Assembly (NCBI GenBank): GCA_010645155.1
Contig: JAAGOF010000088.1
Span: 354,577-418,576, forward strand
Origin: Tigriopus japonicus
Taxonomy: Eukaryota > Arthropoda > Copepoda > Harpacticoida > Harpacticidae
Length of the DNA stretch: 64,000 nucleotides
Direction: 5' to 3'
Below, piece by piece: positions 50,336 to 63,503 of this stretch. A model generated the notes under the pieces. It worked only from the letters and a program-made list of their open reading frames with translations. It did not search any database and was not told the origin of the DNA. Made by a program: the position numbers and the translations under genes. The first letter of the stretch is position 1. Each line of letters opens with the position of its first letter.

Positions 50336-52945
50336 GTGAATCAAGTTCAGGATTCCTTGTCAGATAATTTTCGAGGACAAAGATGTGCTTCTACTTTGCT
50401 TCTGCTTTCCAGAAAGAATGCAATCACGATTGCAATTATTTTCAAGCACTTATGAATTTCTTTCCCATTTGTTAGGCAGGAAAGGGCGGAAAGCTGGCGC
50501 CCAAACATATAGAGGAGCTTCTCTTTCGCTCTTGGGTCTATCAAGTCAACATGTTTTGAGCATTAGATCAGTGGATCAGCTTCCTCACTTCAAAGGAACA
50601 GATTTCAGGCGCCAGCAAAAGTGAGTGTCCGTCGACATTCATGATCAACAAGCGTTAAACGAATGATAGAGTGTACCGTACTCGTCTGTTTTGAACGGGG
50701 AATGTAAGCATATTACTTTAAAAGATATTTCAAAAAAAGAATCCGACATTGTTTTGAATAATTATGCCTTTCGTTATTTGGCTACTTTTGAGCCTTATAA
50801 TTCGCAAAGCGCAGCGATGATCATCACAAAAGACATAAGAAAAATGGCGGAGTACTGATTGCCTCGAAATGCAATTATGTCTAAATGTTTTTCTTCTTTT
50901 CATGTCTCCACATTTTTCGCGTTTTTTCGCGAGATTTTTTAGAGAAGAGAGGCTTCATATGAAAAGTTCAACCCGAACCGATTGGTTATGACGTCAAGAC
51001 TGCCATTGGTAAACGCAAAACGGCTGACAAAACTTTGGGGGTGATCGACTGTAAGCTCTTAAGTGTATTCCTTGTTCTGATTTCAACATTGCACCGCACA
51101 TAAATGGGTTTGAACTTGACCTCGTCTCAACCATAGTGAAGATGAGCTTGATGAAGAGAGTTTTTCAAAGGCACATTACATGAACCCTTAGCTTTACAAG
51201 CTGTGTGCACAGTATTTCTCCTTATGATACTGTCGCTCACTGAGCTATTCCAAAGTCAATCCACCCATAATTTGTGATGGGACGAGACGGTATTTCCAAT
51301 ACATAAGACCAACTGAAGTAGAAGTAGTGATGTGTTTCGAACCAGGAGTGCTGCCAGCTTTGACTAAGAAGTTTATCACTGTTAAAAAGGGCAGATTGTT
51401 TAGAACTTTTTGAAAAGACCTAAACAGGGACCAATTTGGCAACACTTGAACTCGTTCGATTTCGAGTTCTACAAGTAGTTACACTTTTGGATTTTGAGTT
51501 GGCAGTGCTGCCATATTTTATGGTAGATAAAGTCCAATGCCCGTTGAAAAGTTTGGCTATGGTCAGATTTTTGACCCTAAAAACCAAAATAGCAAAACTC
51601 AGCATTACAAGAACCACTATCAAATAATAAATCTTTCTTTGGTGACTTGATCAAGGGACCAAATGCATTTGTTAAAATTTTGGGCAAATATATGCTAAGA
51701 AAATATTCTGTTTTGAGCTTAAAAGATGCCCAGAATTATGCCTCACACAATGCAAACACTGAGATTTATCTTACTTGTTTGGTTCACTCACATTTAGAAA
51801 AAGTATATGGACGTTTGGTATGTGGTTGAATCACCAACAGAACGAACAAGCCTTGCCAACAAGGTGAACTCACACTCCATGAAGAATCTATCAGTAGTTG
51901 AGACTTGACTGATTCCCAAAATAACTTTGGGTGTTTAATTTGCTCCTGTCACTAAAGTGTATCAAAGGTGGGTGCGCCATCAACCACAGACTGTAGCACT
52001 AAAGCAGATGAAGGAGAACTGCTACGAAACAAATGAACTGAACTTACGATTTAAAAAGACACACTTGAAAGGCACTGCACAGACGAATTTATCACGTTTC
52101 AAGATGATTTTTCAAGATGTTTATAATCTTGTGAGTGAGAAGCAACTGGCAAAACAAACAAGGGTGACTGCAAATTGTAGGCTTTCTATAATTGTGAATT
52201 GGATCTTGCAATAAGAATTAAGTCATTTCTTTAAATGATAGAAGCCTACCATGAGCCTATGAATTGCAGGAGGAACTTAATACTCAAAATATAAAAAGTT
52301 GTTGTGCTGCCATCAGAAGAAATCATGTTGTCTGATGGTCAATGATCTCGTCACCTTTTGAATGGCAAATGTGGCCAACCCTGCCCAATGAGAATTGGTT
52401 TGGGTTGCCTGAATGACACATGATTTGAGACAGGCACTTTTTCTGATGTGGTATCTAATCCTTCAAAATAAGAAATCCTTGTCTAGAGGTATGGTTGACA
52501 ACTTTGCAGGGACAGCAATACAATCTCAGGGTGAAGTTGGTACTAATTTTCAGTGGTAAAATACCTTACCTTGGTAGACCTTGGTACCTATAACACCTTG
52601 GTTCTTACATGAGGAAAGCTTGGCTTATGGGTTCAATCTTTCTTCTTTTATTGGACTTTCATCCTCTCCAACAATTAGCCTGCTTTGACTTCTCTTTTTA
52701 GAGAGAGGTTGGATTTGAAAATTTATAGGGCAAAACATTGAAATTTAGGGATCAAAAATCAACTTTCACACTCCCAGTGTTGTGGCATGGGGCTAAGCAC
52801 GTAAAACACATTCTCAAAGGGCATTAAAACCACTTTTCTTGGACGATTGCGTTCTCCCAACACTATCTATTTCTTCCTTACTGATGTAAAAAAAATCTGA
52901 TGAGTGATGGCGGCAGCGCAGTCTAGGAATTCAGTGGTCTATGGC

Positions 52946-53622
52946 CTTGGATCAATTATAATCACTAGATAGCGTGCAAGCTTTAGTCTGGCTGATTTGG
53001 CAATCGGGGCGGAATGCGTTGAACTTATGAGGGAAATGTCGCCCTCACAACTGTTGAGCGGACAGTTAGTGTGACCAAACATGCAAATCAGCCCAACTTT
53101 TTAAACTCGTTCTTGAAGCCACAAGTTAGTTTTTGTCCATATATGCATTGGATTAACCCTTCATAACACAAAAGCTTAAATTTATGTTCTTCCTACCAAT
53201 GATTTATTCAATGTATTGGCAAAAAAGTTCCAAGTTGAAGTATTCAAATCCAAAGTATGGTCACCTAGTGACGTCTTCAGTTCTTCCGAGAAAGTGACCA
53301 CTTGCAATAGCAAAAAATGACCCAAAACCATTACTGAATTCCACATTTGACTCATCACTTGCATGGTTGACATTTGCCTGGTCAGACATTTCAAATGTTC
53401 CCGCACTTTTGTCCGCTCAACAGTTGGCGACCGGAGACACATTTTTAGGCTTACACTCGGTCTAGTTTTAATAGAAGTCAATGTCTATGGCACAACTAAT
53501 TGTCCGCTCAACAGTTGTGATGGCGACATTTTCCTCACAAATTCAGCGCAGTCCGCCCCGCTTGCCAAATCAACCGGACTAAAGCTTGCACGCTATTTAG
53601 TAATTATAATTGATCTAAGGTG
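52946..53622. repeat. Inverted-repeat MITE-like element
   Basis: The left arm (about 52946-53075) and right arm (about 53495-53622) are reverse complements at roughly 85-90%: TAGCGTGCAAGCTTTAGTC, CGGGGCGGA and AATGTCGCC with ACAACTGTTGAGCGGAC. The centre is shared with the fragment at 18400-18595. No coding capacity; boundaries approximate. Confidence 0.75.
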
Positions 53623-54177
53623 CAGTCGCGTCAAATACAAGAACTGGGATCAAGCTGTCAAGCAAGGTTGTATGATTCAGACGCAAATGTTGCGTTTACA
53701 TACCTTTTGGGTGGAGGTTATGTTAACTTGAGTTAGATTGTAAGTAGTTTAAGATTTGGTTATATCGAGTCACATGGTCATGGGCAACCGCTTTTGCGTC
53801 AAGGCCCACCAAATTTGACTTCATGTTGTCTGGTGCCTGAATGTTCATGGTCCTAGAATTCCTTGATCAAATGAAGAATGTTAATTGAAGGTTACTAAAA
53901 TTGCCACTAGATGAAGCCAAAACAGGGGCAAAGTCCCTTGATTTCAGATCTATCCTCAACTTTGATTTATTACCATAATTGCAGCTTCCTTCTAAAAATG
54001 GATTTCTCTTCATATTTCGAATCTTTTGGAGCTCAGCTACGATATAAATGTGTTCAGAAAGTAAAAAGTCACACTGAGTAAATTCAAATTGAGGCTAAAT
54101 ATTTACCAGAAGCACCCACAAATGTTTCTACGTATCTCAAGATGGCGCTGATTGTTATTTTTCTCTTTGATTGAAGC
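53623..54177. other. Intergenic, no gene seen
   Basis: AT-rich DNA between two inverted-repeat elements. Confidence 0.4.
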
Positions 54178-56106
54178 TCAACTTTGCTCTTACTTATAAA
54201 TCTACCACTTCGTGTACGAGGTTGCTTGAGTGAAAAGGACAACATTGCGCACAAAATTCTTGCTTTCCATTAATTCCAAATTTCCTTGAGTATGAAAACT
54301 TAACTTCTTGAATGATTTTGCATGTTGAAGTGAGATGAACAATGTCAAGAGGGTTAAGATCATTAGCGAATGAATCAAGAATTTAAGAAAAAATACTCAT
54401 ACTACATATAAATATCAGGCAAGAATAGAGTGAACTTAAATGATTGTTAAGGTAATGCAAAATCAAGGATCATGAATTGGTGTATTTTGAAGTGCCGAGG
54501 GTAACTAAGCATACAGTTGGATCTAAATTTAAGGGATTATTTCCTTGGGGGCGGATTTGTCATTACATAAATGGTCACCAAATTAAAATGACTTGAATCA
54601 AAGGATTTTTGATTGAATATTTATGACAACACTGAATGTTTTCATGAGGATGAACCTGATGAGAGTGAGCAGGAGATGAACCAAGAGATCAAGATTACCA
54701 ACAAGGAGGGCGTGGCAAAGCTATGGAAGCATGTACTATTGCAAGAATCTCGGAAGACCTGGATGATTTGCCATTGCCAAAAGCAGCTTTTTGAACTCTG
54801 AGCCAATTTCAACAAAGTCTATTCAAACCAGTTGTCCAAGTCGTCATTCAAAGTTCACATGCTTTAATTTCAACTTGATCAACTGAAATATATGGCAATG
54901 AGAGTAACTTGAAACCTAGAGCAATGGGCGCTCTTCCAACCAAACAAATATACCTACAGTCATTCTTTTGGGCTATTGTAGGGTCAATTTGTCTCTTGCT
55001 TCTGTGCATAAGTACGGCGAATGTTACAAATTTTGAAACGTTGTTTCTAGCAAGTGGATGAATGAATGATTCAGCCAACAACATCCTGAAGTGCTGTCTT
55101 ATCAATTTTATCAAAACAAAACCATATACTTGAATGGGTTTCAGTTTATGAAGAAAATTGATCGCCTGAGGAGAGGCTCCCATGTCTCACGTTTTCCTTG
55201 GTATAATGTATTTATAGAATTGCAATTCATAGACATGTGAAGAAAAATAAAACAGAACAGAAAGAAGAAAGAACAAATAGGCATTGGAGGCTTGATTTTT
55301 TTCATTTTTCGGAGGACAATAGGAAATTTTTCTTAAGAGTGCATGAAAAAAGAACAAAAAGAGCCCTCCACATATGCTCCAAATCCAACTTTTGATGGGA
55401 AGTAAGTGGTTTGAAATTTTGAAGCTCAATTGAAATGGACAAGATTATTATGATTTCATAACTGTTACACACAAGTTTGCTTCATGATAGAGTATGAAAA
55501 TAAATATAGAGCTGTGCAAGTATTTGATTTAGTTCATTTTTCCTTCCTTTTTCAAAGGATAATCTTGGATGATTAAATTTACATTAACACTAGTTTATTT
55601 ATATACCTGCTTCGACATGTTACAATGCACGTGTGTGTTTGATTTTCAATACTCTAATATTGAGACAAATCCTTCTTTGTAATTTTGGATGACATATTTA
55701 TGAAATAACTTGATTGGTGTTATTTGAGACACAATAAAGTTAGGAAAGGAATCCCCTTTTTTTTGTGCTTATAAAGAAAATTTTCTGTTGTCCTCCAAAA
55801 AATGAATACAATTTAAGCCTCCAAATTTCCTTGTTTTTCTTTTTGTTCTGTTCATTTGTTCACAAGTCTGTGCATTACAATGCATTCATCATGCTTTACC
55901 TTAACACTTAGCTAACAATAGCAACCCTCTTGGCATTGTGTTTCTCATTTCCACATGCAAAATCATTCAAGAAGTTAAGTTTTCATACTCAAGGAAACTT
56001 GGAATTAATGGAAAGCAAGAATTTTGTGCGCAATGTTGTCCTTTTCACTCAAGCAACCTCGTACACGAAGTGGTAGTTTTATAAGTAAGACAACTTTGCT
56101 TCCTTC
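54178..56106. repeat. Large inverted repeat (foldback-like), about 1.9 kb
   Basis: The outer arms 54178-54390 and 55895-56106 are reverse complements, e.g. CTTGCTTTCCATTAATTCCA against TGGAATTAATGGAAAGCAAG. A second inner pair lies near 55235-55325 and 55780-55880 (GGCATTGGAGGCTTGATTTT against AAGCCTCCAAATTTCC). Open frames inside (54613, 54848, 55187) have no recognisable domain. Probably a decayed palindromic transposon. Confidence 0.65.
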
Positions 56107-57685
56107 AGAGGGCTTGCTATGACGGCAGAGTTGTTCATTTTGAGAACAAGAGAGGGCACCCAAGTAGGATGTGTTAAGGGCATGCTGAATCATGTAAGAG
56201 CCATCTAGGTGAAGCGAGTGTTAATTTTCTTTAAAATCCTAAATTGTTCTGAGCCCACGGGTGCGTTCTATGAGTGGCTCTCCAACCAAAACCACCCTTG
56301 GGCCCAGAGGTTGCCGACTACGCCAGACTAATAAGCTACAGAGTAATTATTTTCAGACAGTGCTCTTTACCAGGGTAAAAAGATTCATGGTGGAATTTTT
56401 ATAACATAATCATAAGACAATATTTATTTAAAGGATAGCAAGACGCATAGGGGACTCTTCAAACATGTGCTGGACATTCCCAAATCATATCAACATAGTT
56501 CAAAAATATTTTTTTTCTTTTTTACAAATTCGTAGGATTTTCAGGACAATCGACTCCAAACAATGACTCCTCATGCTAAAGCAAAAAAATAGCAGCTTTG
56601 GCTAGTCTTTTACAATCTCCATTAACGTGTTGGTACCAACAAAAACCTCCACTTACTACACACTCTTTGCTTCAAACTATTCTACTCAAACTGACAAAAA
56701 GTTCATTTGATTAAGTTGAAATTCAGCATGCAAATTTTAAAATACGGGCCTAATAATGGGTTAAAAAATGTGATTTTCCTCTCGACCCAGAAATTAAAAA
56801 AGGCTTTTGCCAAGAACCGAGGGATTGAGGTCTTTCACTATCCCTGCTCTATCTGTAACATGCAAAAAGCCAACATCACTTCACAAATTAACCTTTTTTT
56901 CTTGGCCGTTTTTTAAGGAAGTAAGAATAAAAAGCAATTTTATTGGAGGCAACATTTTTCAGCCCATGTCCTCCAAAGCTTTTTGGAACAATCCAAATAA
57001 ACGATGGCCTTGAATAGAGGACAGGCGATAAAAGGTTTTTTTCCATGCAAGAGGATTTTGTGACGAGTTCATACTCCAAGGCTGACAAGTTGGGCATTGA
57101 CCAAGCCCGTGCCAAGATTGAACATGGACGTAATATCATCACACAGGTCACAAAGGGAGCAGCTGGTCAAGCCTGAAGGGAAAAGTTGAGTAAAAATGGA
57201 TTACTCAGGCCCAGTTTTGTAACAACTTATTTTCTTTCCGCTGGGGCCAACTTCCTTATTGACGCCATATCTAGAAACAGATTTCCAAAAATGATTTAAA
57301 CATTTAAAACGAAAAGTTAATTAACAGAACTCGATTAAATCTGCAGCATTGCCCCTTTACCACAGAACTTGTCTCAAATGAGTAGTATCGTGAGCTGTTA
57401 AATTATACTGTAGTAGGTGGATATGTGAATAGAATATGTACAGAAAGAACCGGAATTTGAGACCGGGAAAAACATGATTGTTTAAGAAATATTTTATTGC
57501 ACAAATTTTGTTGAGTAATTTGTTGTTCTACACAGCTAGCTAGAGTCCTGTGCCAATGTTACACAATACTCGAAGGCCATTTACTCGTGCTAGTGTTCAG
57601 ATCGTTTGCTTTTGGTCTCTTCTGTTTCTTCAGTGTCATGAAACGTAACTTGTTGCCTTAAATTTATCTTGCAATGTTTCATGTT
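56107..57685. other. 3' flank of the glycosyltransferase gene
   Basis: No gene or clear repeat recognised. Short frames at 56707 and 56888 look like chance. Confidence 0.4.
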
Positions 57686-60600
57686 TTACAATCTCAAAGG
57701 ATGAATGATGTCAGGGCATATCTCGTGGGCCATCTTTTGCCATTTTATAAGTTGCAGTGCTGGTTCATAAGGAAATGTGCTTATATAATAGCGCGCTTCC
57801 ACCTCTCCACGGGTCCATGGTTTGCCAAAGGCACTAAAATGCATGTATTGCGTATCAGGAAAATGTCTACAATTCTTCGTTTTCCAAAATAGCTTCTGAT
57901 CTCGACTGAACTCCGAATCCAGGGTGCCATAATGTTTTGGTAGTATGAAAACATCATCCCGGCAACTGAACTCCTTGTTCATGATGTCCATATCATAATT
58001 GGTCTTCTTGGAAACGAGTTTCTTGGTATTGAAGTTCTTTTCCGCTCTTCGATAAAGTTCCAAACTAGGGCTGAACAACATCAAAGATGACGTCACTGTC
58101 ACATGTTTAATCCCTGCAAAAATTGCTACTGTTTTCTCTTTCATTGATAACTAACAACAAAAAGGGCTTCTTACCTGGGCATAACTGAAGAGATCCGAAT
58201 GAGATCCCATTGGCCTTAAACCAGTACGCTTGTGGAGCAGCTATTGTGATGTTGGGTGGTAGTCTTATTTGAAAAAGATGATCCATTGAGTTCAAAGGGA
58301 TCCCATCTGCGTCCAAGAAGATGACTCTGGTGTAGTCAATCAACTTAAAAGCATGAAACTTCTGATATGTGGCCTTATAATAAGGATGAGGTCCTGCTGA
58401 GACCACGGACGACACATTCTTCAAAATTCCTCCCGCTGATTGCCATTTCTTTCATAGAAAAAGAAAACAAATATGATAAGTGTTTGGTCCACTCAACTTT
58501 GAAAAAGAAAAAAAGATCAGGGATATTTCTGTCTTAATAATGCTTACGGACTTCTTAACACAGCTGCATAGGATGAGATTCCTTAATCGATGAGATTGCG
58601 ATTCACATTATTTATCCAGCGGTCAGTTTTATCAACAAACTACCTCGGAGGTAAGCTACCTTCGAGGTAAGAAATTAGCAGTGTTGTCATTTTTTATTTA
58701 GGGTTTATGTCTCTTGATCCCATCACTGCTTTGGGTAAGCTTTCTTACTCAAAAACCTAAGCAAATACCAATATTGAAATACTTTGGCAAAAATCGACTT
58801 CAAAACGCATCAGTAGTAACTTTTAAGGTGAGTTTTTCAAACGTCCTACCTCGGCGGAAACTACGATATAACGTACTTTACGGAATAGCGCAGCTGCTGC
58901 GTTCAATTTACCTAGTTCATTGATATATATTTACGGTCAGCCTGTTAAAGTTACTTCGTATGTAGGACCCAGCGCAAAACGGGTTTTTTGAAGACAGCTT
59001 CTTCAATGGGATGTTCGTATTGAATACAGCTGTTGAAGTTGCATAAAGTCAAAAATGGATGTCGCCTCACTTGGCAGGTCGAGATGAATATTTTGCCAAG
59101 GAATTCTTACTACATTTGAGATCTCTAATTGTAACTATCCGCTAAAAATTATACTAATTTGATGAATATACATTGTTGTTTCATTAATTACGGTCAAAAA
59201 CTTGACAAATTTGCACATAACATACAACTAGGGACGGGCAAAAAGTGCAAATCAAAACAAGCTTTTGGTTACCAAAAGTTGCACAAAAATCAGCCCAAAA
59301 TCGTAAAATAAAATGCAAAAAAAGGTCAAAAGCGGAAATAAAAATTTAAAAAATTCGCAAAAACACGGAAATTTCTGAAACAAAAAGCTTCAGATACTTT
59401 CTTGTCATCTGTTTGTCTTTAAAACAGTATTGATTACTATTACTTCAATATCTAAATTTTGCTCCTCAAGATTGAAAAAGCAGTTTGCGTTTAGTTTTAC
59501 ATTTTGGAGACTTTTGGGGAAATGAGCAGAAAAACGTAATATTCAAGAGTGGTTTCGGGGATCAAATATAGTGTTCAGAAATATTTTTTTTTGAAATTTG
59601 ATTTAAATTTGAATATGAAAACAAGTGATTTTTCCCATCTCGCATTTTTTTAAATGTTTTTTTTTGACCGAGCCCTAATTATAACATTCTTAGAAGGTTG
59701 CAATTTTCATTTTCTCGGATTTTGGATGACTTCAGTTTGCAACATTTCTATGTTAATTCTTTTTTTATTTTTGATACGATTTCAAGTGAATATTTACTTT
59801 TGGTCATTAGCAAAGTAAAGTTTTATGATTGCACCAACCTCAACTTGAAAATTAGTGTGCCGAGTACGAATACAATGTACGGCGTCACCGTGGAAACCTA
59901 ACGAAGACTAGTCCTAAGTTTTGATTCAAAAACTGTCATTTGAATTAATGGCCCTTACTGTTGCTGTCAAGCTTTGTTATTATGATGACAAATGAGACTC
60001 GCAGACAAAGGCGAATTCAAGGTGGGCGTAACATTGCCCATTTGAAACCTTTAAAAAAAAACTAGTTTTGGTAAGCAAACCTCAAACTTAATTAATTCAT
60101 TGATATACATATAAAGACAAGACTGATTGCTCATTACTTGACTATTTTTGGGTCTTGCAATTCGTTTTCCATAACCTGATTCGTAGCTTTAACTTGGCAT
60201 CGTTGTCAAAGACTAACGGCACCTTCTATTTTAAGCAAGCATACCTTATTTGCTCAGGTTTTAATCCATGTTGCCTTCATGTTAACCTAAAGCTAATGCA
60301 TAGCATGAGAGGGTCAATGCTTTTGGATTGGAAGCGCAAATAACACAAATGTCCCTTCTCTTGAGTAGTATCTTATTGCTTTTGTTTTATTCTAGCACGC
60401 TGGAAAGAAAATTATATTTGAAGTTTTAATGTGCGACTTAGAGAAAAAAGATATGACCTCATTTCCAAAGAAGACGAGTATCTGGCGCCATATTTTTTTT
60501 TCTCCGGCAGTCTAGTTCGTGTTCCAATAATTACTAACCCCCTGCTTGAAATAAAGGCCCTAAAAATTTGCATAGGCTACACATTAATTTTGGACTACTT

Positions 60601-61076
60601 ACCATGAGGAGGTTATTATTCAATTTCCCTGGCAAGTTTTTGCTAACAAAGAGCAAGATAAAGTCAACATAAATGTTTAACGGCCAAGGATGCTTTCGAC
60701 GACGGTCTTGCAGCCATTGAAAAGAAGTCAATGCTGAGCACAAATATGGAGTTGAAGCCGCATACCAAACATAAGCGAATCGCTGTGTTAGTACCAACTC
60801 ATCTGGCAAGTATTGGACACGATCATCCAGAGTGAGAGGCATTTGCAGACAATTGATTTGTTCACTGGGTGAAGCCACTCGTCGGGTCTCACTCGAACTT
60901 ATGTAGGGGCAGTCATTGGAGATAGACTCTTCTTGCTCTGGAGAGCTCATTTGGTTGCCTGAGAAGAGGCTATAATTTTGAGAGCGAAGGGCGTGGCTTT
61001 GAATCCAATCCCGAAAGTATATTGTTAATGAAACAGTCAGAAGCACACAGAAGGCCACTTTCACCCTTGAGATCAT
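57686..61076 (-). CDS. GT8/glycogenin-like glycosyltransferase, type II membrane protein, about 391 aa
   Basis: Exons: 60603-61076, 58175-58448, 57686-58113. All are GT-AG and in phase, 1176 nt including TAA. A short cytosolic N-terminus is followed by one TM anchor at about residues 6-21 (VKVAFCVLLTVSLTIYF), then a stem, as in Golgi enzymes. The catalytic part starts near RFAYVWYAASTPYLCSALTS. It contains KLIDYTRVIFLDADGIPLNS, in which DAD is the DxD box that binds the nucleotide-sugar through a metal ion. It ends with blocks typical of glycogenin-like enzymes: MDIMNKEF, LPKHYGTLDSEF and MHFSAFGKPW. The resemblance is to GT8 relatives such as the N-acetylglucosaminyltransferase (GNT1-like) group. 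Donor and acceptor sugars cannot be told from sequence. The first intron (2.15 kb) carries a hAT-like MITE candidate. Confidence 0.85.
59229..59677. mobile_element. Candidate hAT-like MITE
   Basis: The ends TAGGGACGGGCAAAAA and TTTTTGACCGAGCCCTA are imperfect inverted repeats. They resemble the TAGGGCCCGGA ends of the element at 23213. The flanking octamers CATACAAC and ATTATAAC are only partly alike, so the target duplication is eroded or absent. It lies in intron 1 of the glycosyltransferase gene. Confidence 0.45.
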
Positions 61077-61403
61077 GACCGTGGATTTGGATTTGACTCT
61101 TTCAAACCAACTTCAACTTGTTGACTTTTCATTCAAGTCGTCAAATATTGACATAAAGCCAATGCTTCTGCCGTCTTTGGCGGAGGTGTAAGTACTAGTT
61201 CAACTCGATATTTCGGCTTGTGATTTAGTGTCGGTTAACATACATAGATCCACAATCAACAAGGCTAAAATACTTTCATTGTGTCCTTGTGGGTGTAATT
61301 TGATTTCAATATAACTATCAATGATCAACTTGCTTGGCAAAATGTTACATATCTCGTTTTCCAATTATTTGGACGATGTTTTGCAGTGTGAGGAAATGAT
61401 TGT
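61077..61403. promoter_or_regulatory. Upstream region of the glycosyltransferase gene
   Basis: Only about 330 bp separate the ATG at 61076 from the foldback-like element, so the promoter probably lies here. No core motif is recognised. Confidence 0.35.
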
Positions 61404-62520
61404 AGGTATAAAGGTCACAAAAAAACGGTCACAAGTAAAAAGGTCACAATAAAAAAGGTCGCAAGGAAAAAAGTCACATGGAAAAAGGTCACCGTAAAAA
61501 GGTCACAGGGTTGAACGGTCACAGGGTAAAACGGTCAGGGTAAAAAGATCATGGTAAAAAGATAGATTTTCCCTGAGTATTTCTTCCATTCGTAAAATCT
61601 TAGAAGCCCATGGGTATATCTAGAATAGAAAGAAGGGTCTAATTTTTACTCTAGAAGGTCAAGGACACCCTCCGCAGTCCAACAGATCCAAGGAGACCTT
61701 GGACGATTGTTCAAAAATCTGTTGGGAGTGACATCATGTCGACTAGGCTCATAAGGCCTCAACATAATAGCGTTCCACTCAATTACTCTTGGGTCCCATC
61801 AGACAATATTCAGCCATAGAACATACTAGGTCCCTTGGGGCCCCTTGGCAACCTTGGGAGCTGCCCTAGTCTGTGACCTTTTCACTACGACCTTTTTACC
61901 GTGACCTTGTTATTGTCAGACCTGTTCAATTATCTTATCTAGATAAAAGATAACGATAAAAGATAGTTTATCTTTTATCTTTATCTAGCTACTTTTTTCG
62001 GGAAAGTATCTTAAAGTATCTTTATCCAGATACTTTTTTCGGGAAGCCATCTTGAACTATCTTTATCTAAATAATGTGTTCTCTCAATCTTTTGTTTTAA
62101 AGCATCCATTATGCATTATTTAGTATGGATTATGCATTTTCCCAAAAATTATCTAGATAAGATACTTCTAACTACTTTTCTTCATAATGCATAATGTCAA
62201 ATTATTTGTGCATTTTGCACATTGAAAGTGGATGGACTATACATGTTGAGATTTGAGAGTGGGCACATTATGCACATTGAACGAGGAATCTGAGAATGCA
62301 TTCATTATTGTCTGTTCATTGTTCAATTATCTTATCTATATAAAAGATAAAGATAAAAGATAGTTTATCTTTTATCTTTATCTAGATACTTTTTTAGGAA
62401 AGTATCTTGAGGTATCTTTATCTAGATACTTGGCGGAAAAAACTATCTTATCTAGATCCTTTTTCAAAGTATCTTGAACAGGTCTGGTTATTGTGACCTT
62501 TTTACTGTGACCTATCTACC
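61404..62520. mobile_element. Foldback-like element, arms of GGTCACAAGGAAAAA repeats, with a MITE inserted in one arm
   Basis: The left arm (61404-61560) has about ten units of the form AAGGTCACAGTAAAA. The right arm (61870-61916 continuing at 62487-62520) has the reverse complement (GTGACCTTTTTACCGTGACC). The centre (about 61566-61865) is non-coding. The right arm is split by the hAT-like MITE 61917-62486. A related array is at 34991-35163. Confidence 0.75.
61917..62486. mobile_element. Second copy of the CAGACCTG hAT-like MITE
   Basis: The ends CAGACCTGTTCAA and TTGAACAGGTCTG are perfect inverted repeats. They are flanked by the exact 8-bp duplication GTTATTGT (61909-61916 and 62487-62494). 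The body has the same TATCTAGATA-rich palindromic arms as 2690-3485. It is inserted in the right arm of the foldback-like element, hence younger than it. Confidence 0.88.
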
Positions 62521-63503
62521 GCGCTCCGAAGAAATTTTACAGACACGGGGCAAAATCCCCGGGGACTTCACCATTACACTTTGTAATGTAAACGGAGAAG
62601 TCGACGAATCTTGGCGGCAAACGGTCCCGAAAAATTAATAATAGAGAGACTTTGGGTGATCCGGGTAATTTTATATTCAATAGCAACCACTTTATTGCTT
62701 GTGAGAACTGAAGTTGACGTTGAAAGTACGTATATAAGACGACAAAATGACGATAGTCTAGGTATGACTCGAACATATTTACAGAAAAACAATCAAACTT
62801 TGATAAACCTGCATATTTGACAAGAATGTTCTCTGAGACAAGACTTACATAAAGATTGGCAATACACCCCAGAGATCAAGATCTTGGCTCGCTGTAAATA
62901 ATGCGCTGAACCTGGGAAGTCGTGTGTTTTATGTATTAAGGCTATACAGTATTCGCAAAGGGAAAAAGAATACACATTCTTCTTTCGTTAATGGAATGCA
63001 TATTTTTACATTTCAGTCTTTTTCCTACAAAGTCGTACTCGTGAATTTAAAAAAATCGTCGAGGGAGAAAATACTAAGACAAGGATTGCACAAAAGTGGT
63101 ATGGTTTGGAATATAAAATTGATGGAATTGTTTTCACAAGCAATTGTTTTTTTCCAAATCGTTCAAAAATCGCACTCTCTCTTTAATAAATGCAGATGAT
63201 CCTAACGGGACTAAAGTCATATTTTGCTATAGAGTCTCGCACTTCAAAACGTAGAGTGCACGGAGTACTAAGAGACCCGGTCTATGTTGTAATTTCTTTC
63301 GCTCTTTATGCAAGTTTTATAAGTGTTTCGTGTTTCGTGTTTATTTTTTATTTCCTTTTGTAGCCATTTATTTTAACTTCAAAAGTTGTTCTCTTGTAAT
63401 GCACCAAAATTACTTTGGTTTGTCACATTGGGGTTCAAAAACCCATAAGTCTGAAAGCTTTCCCATCTCCTTTTTTGAAGGTCCAAAATTGGACCTGAAT
63501 TGA
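62521..63503. other. Intergenic, no gene seen
   Basis: Overlapping short frames near 62540-63200 have no recognisable domain. Confidence 0.4.

Larger units (their letters stand above)
46442..52945. other. 6.5-kb gene-poor interval with scattered repeats
   Basis: Apart from the repeats listed separately (46942-47195, 48849-49345, 48911-49069, 50203-50335), I see no gene here. Open frames of 60-85 codons at 48237, 49518, 50385, 51957 and elsewhere have no domain, no splice partners and unremarkable composition. Confidence 0.4.

Noticed and set aside
50385..50624. 79-codon frame as a gene
   Set aside because: No homology, and it overlaps a frame on the other strand; composition not convincing.
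54613..55429. Small proteins inside the large inverted repeat
   Set aside because: Short frames in repeat arms, no domain, no splice partners.
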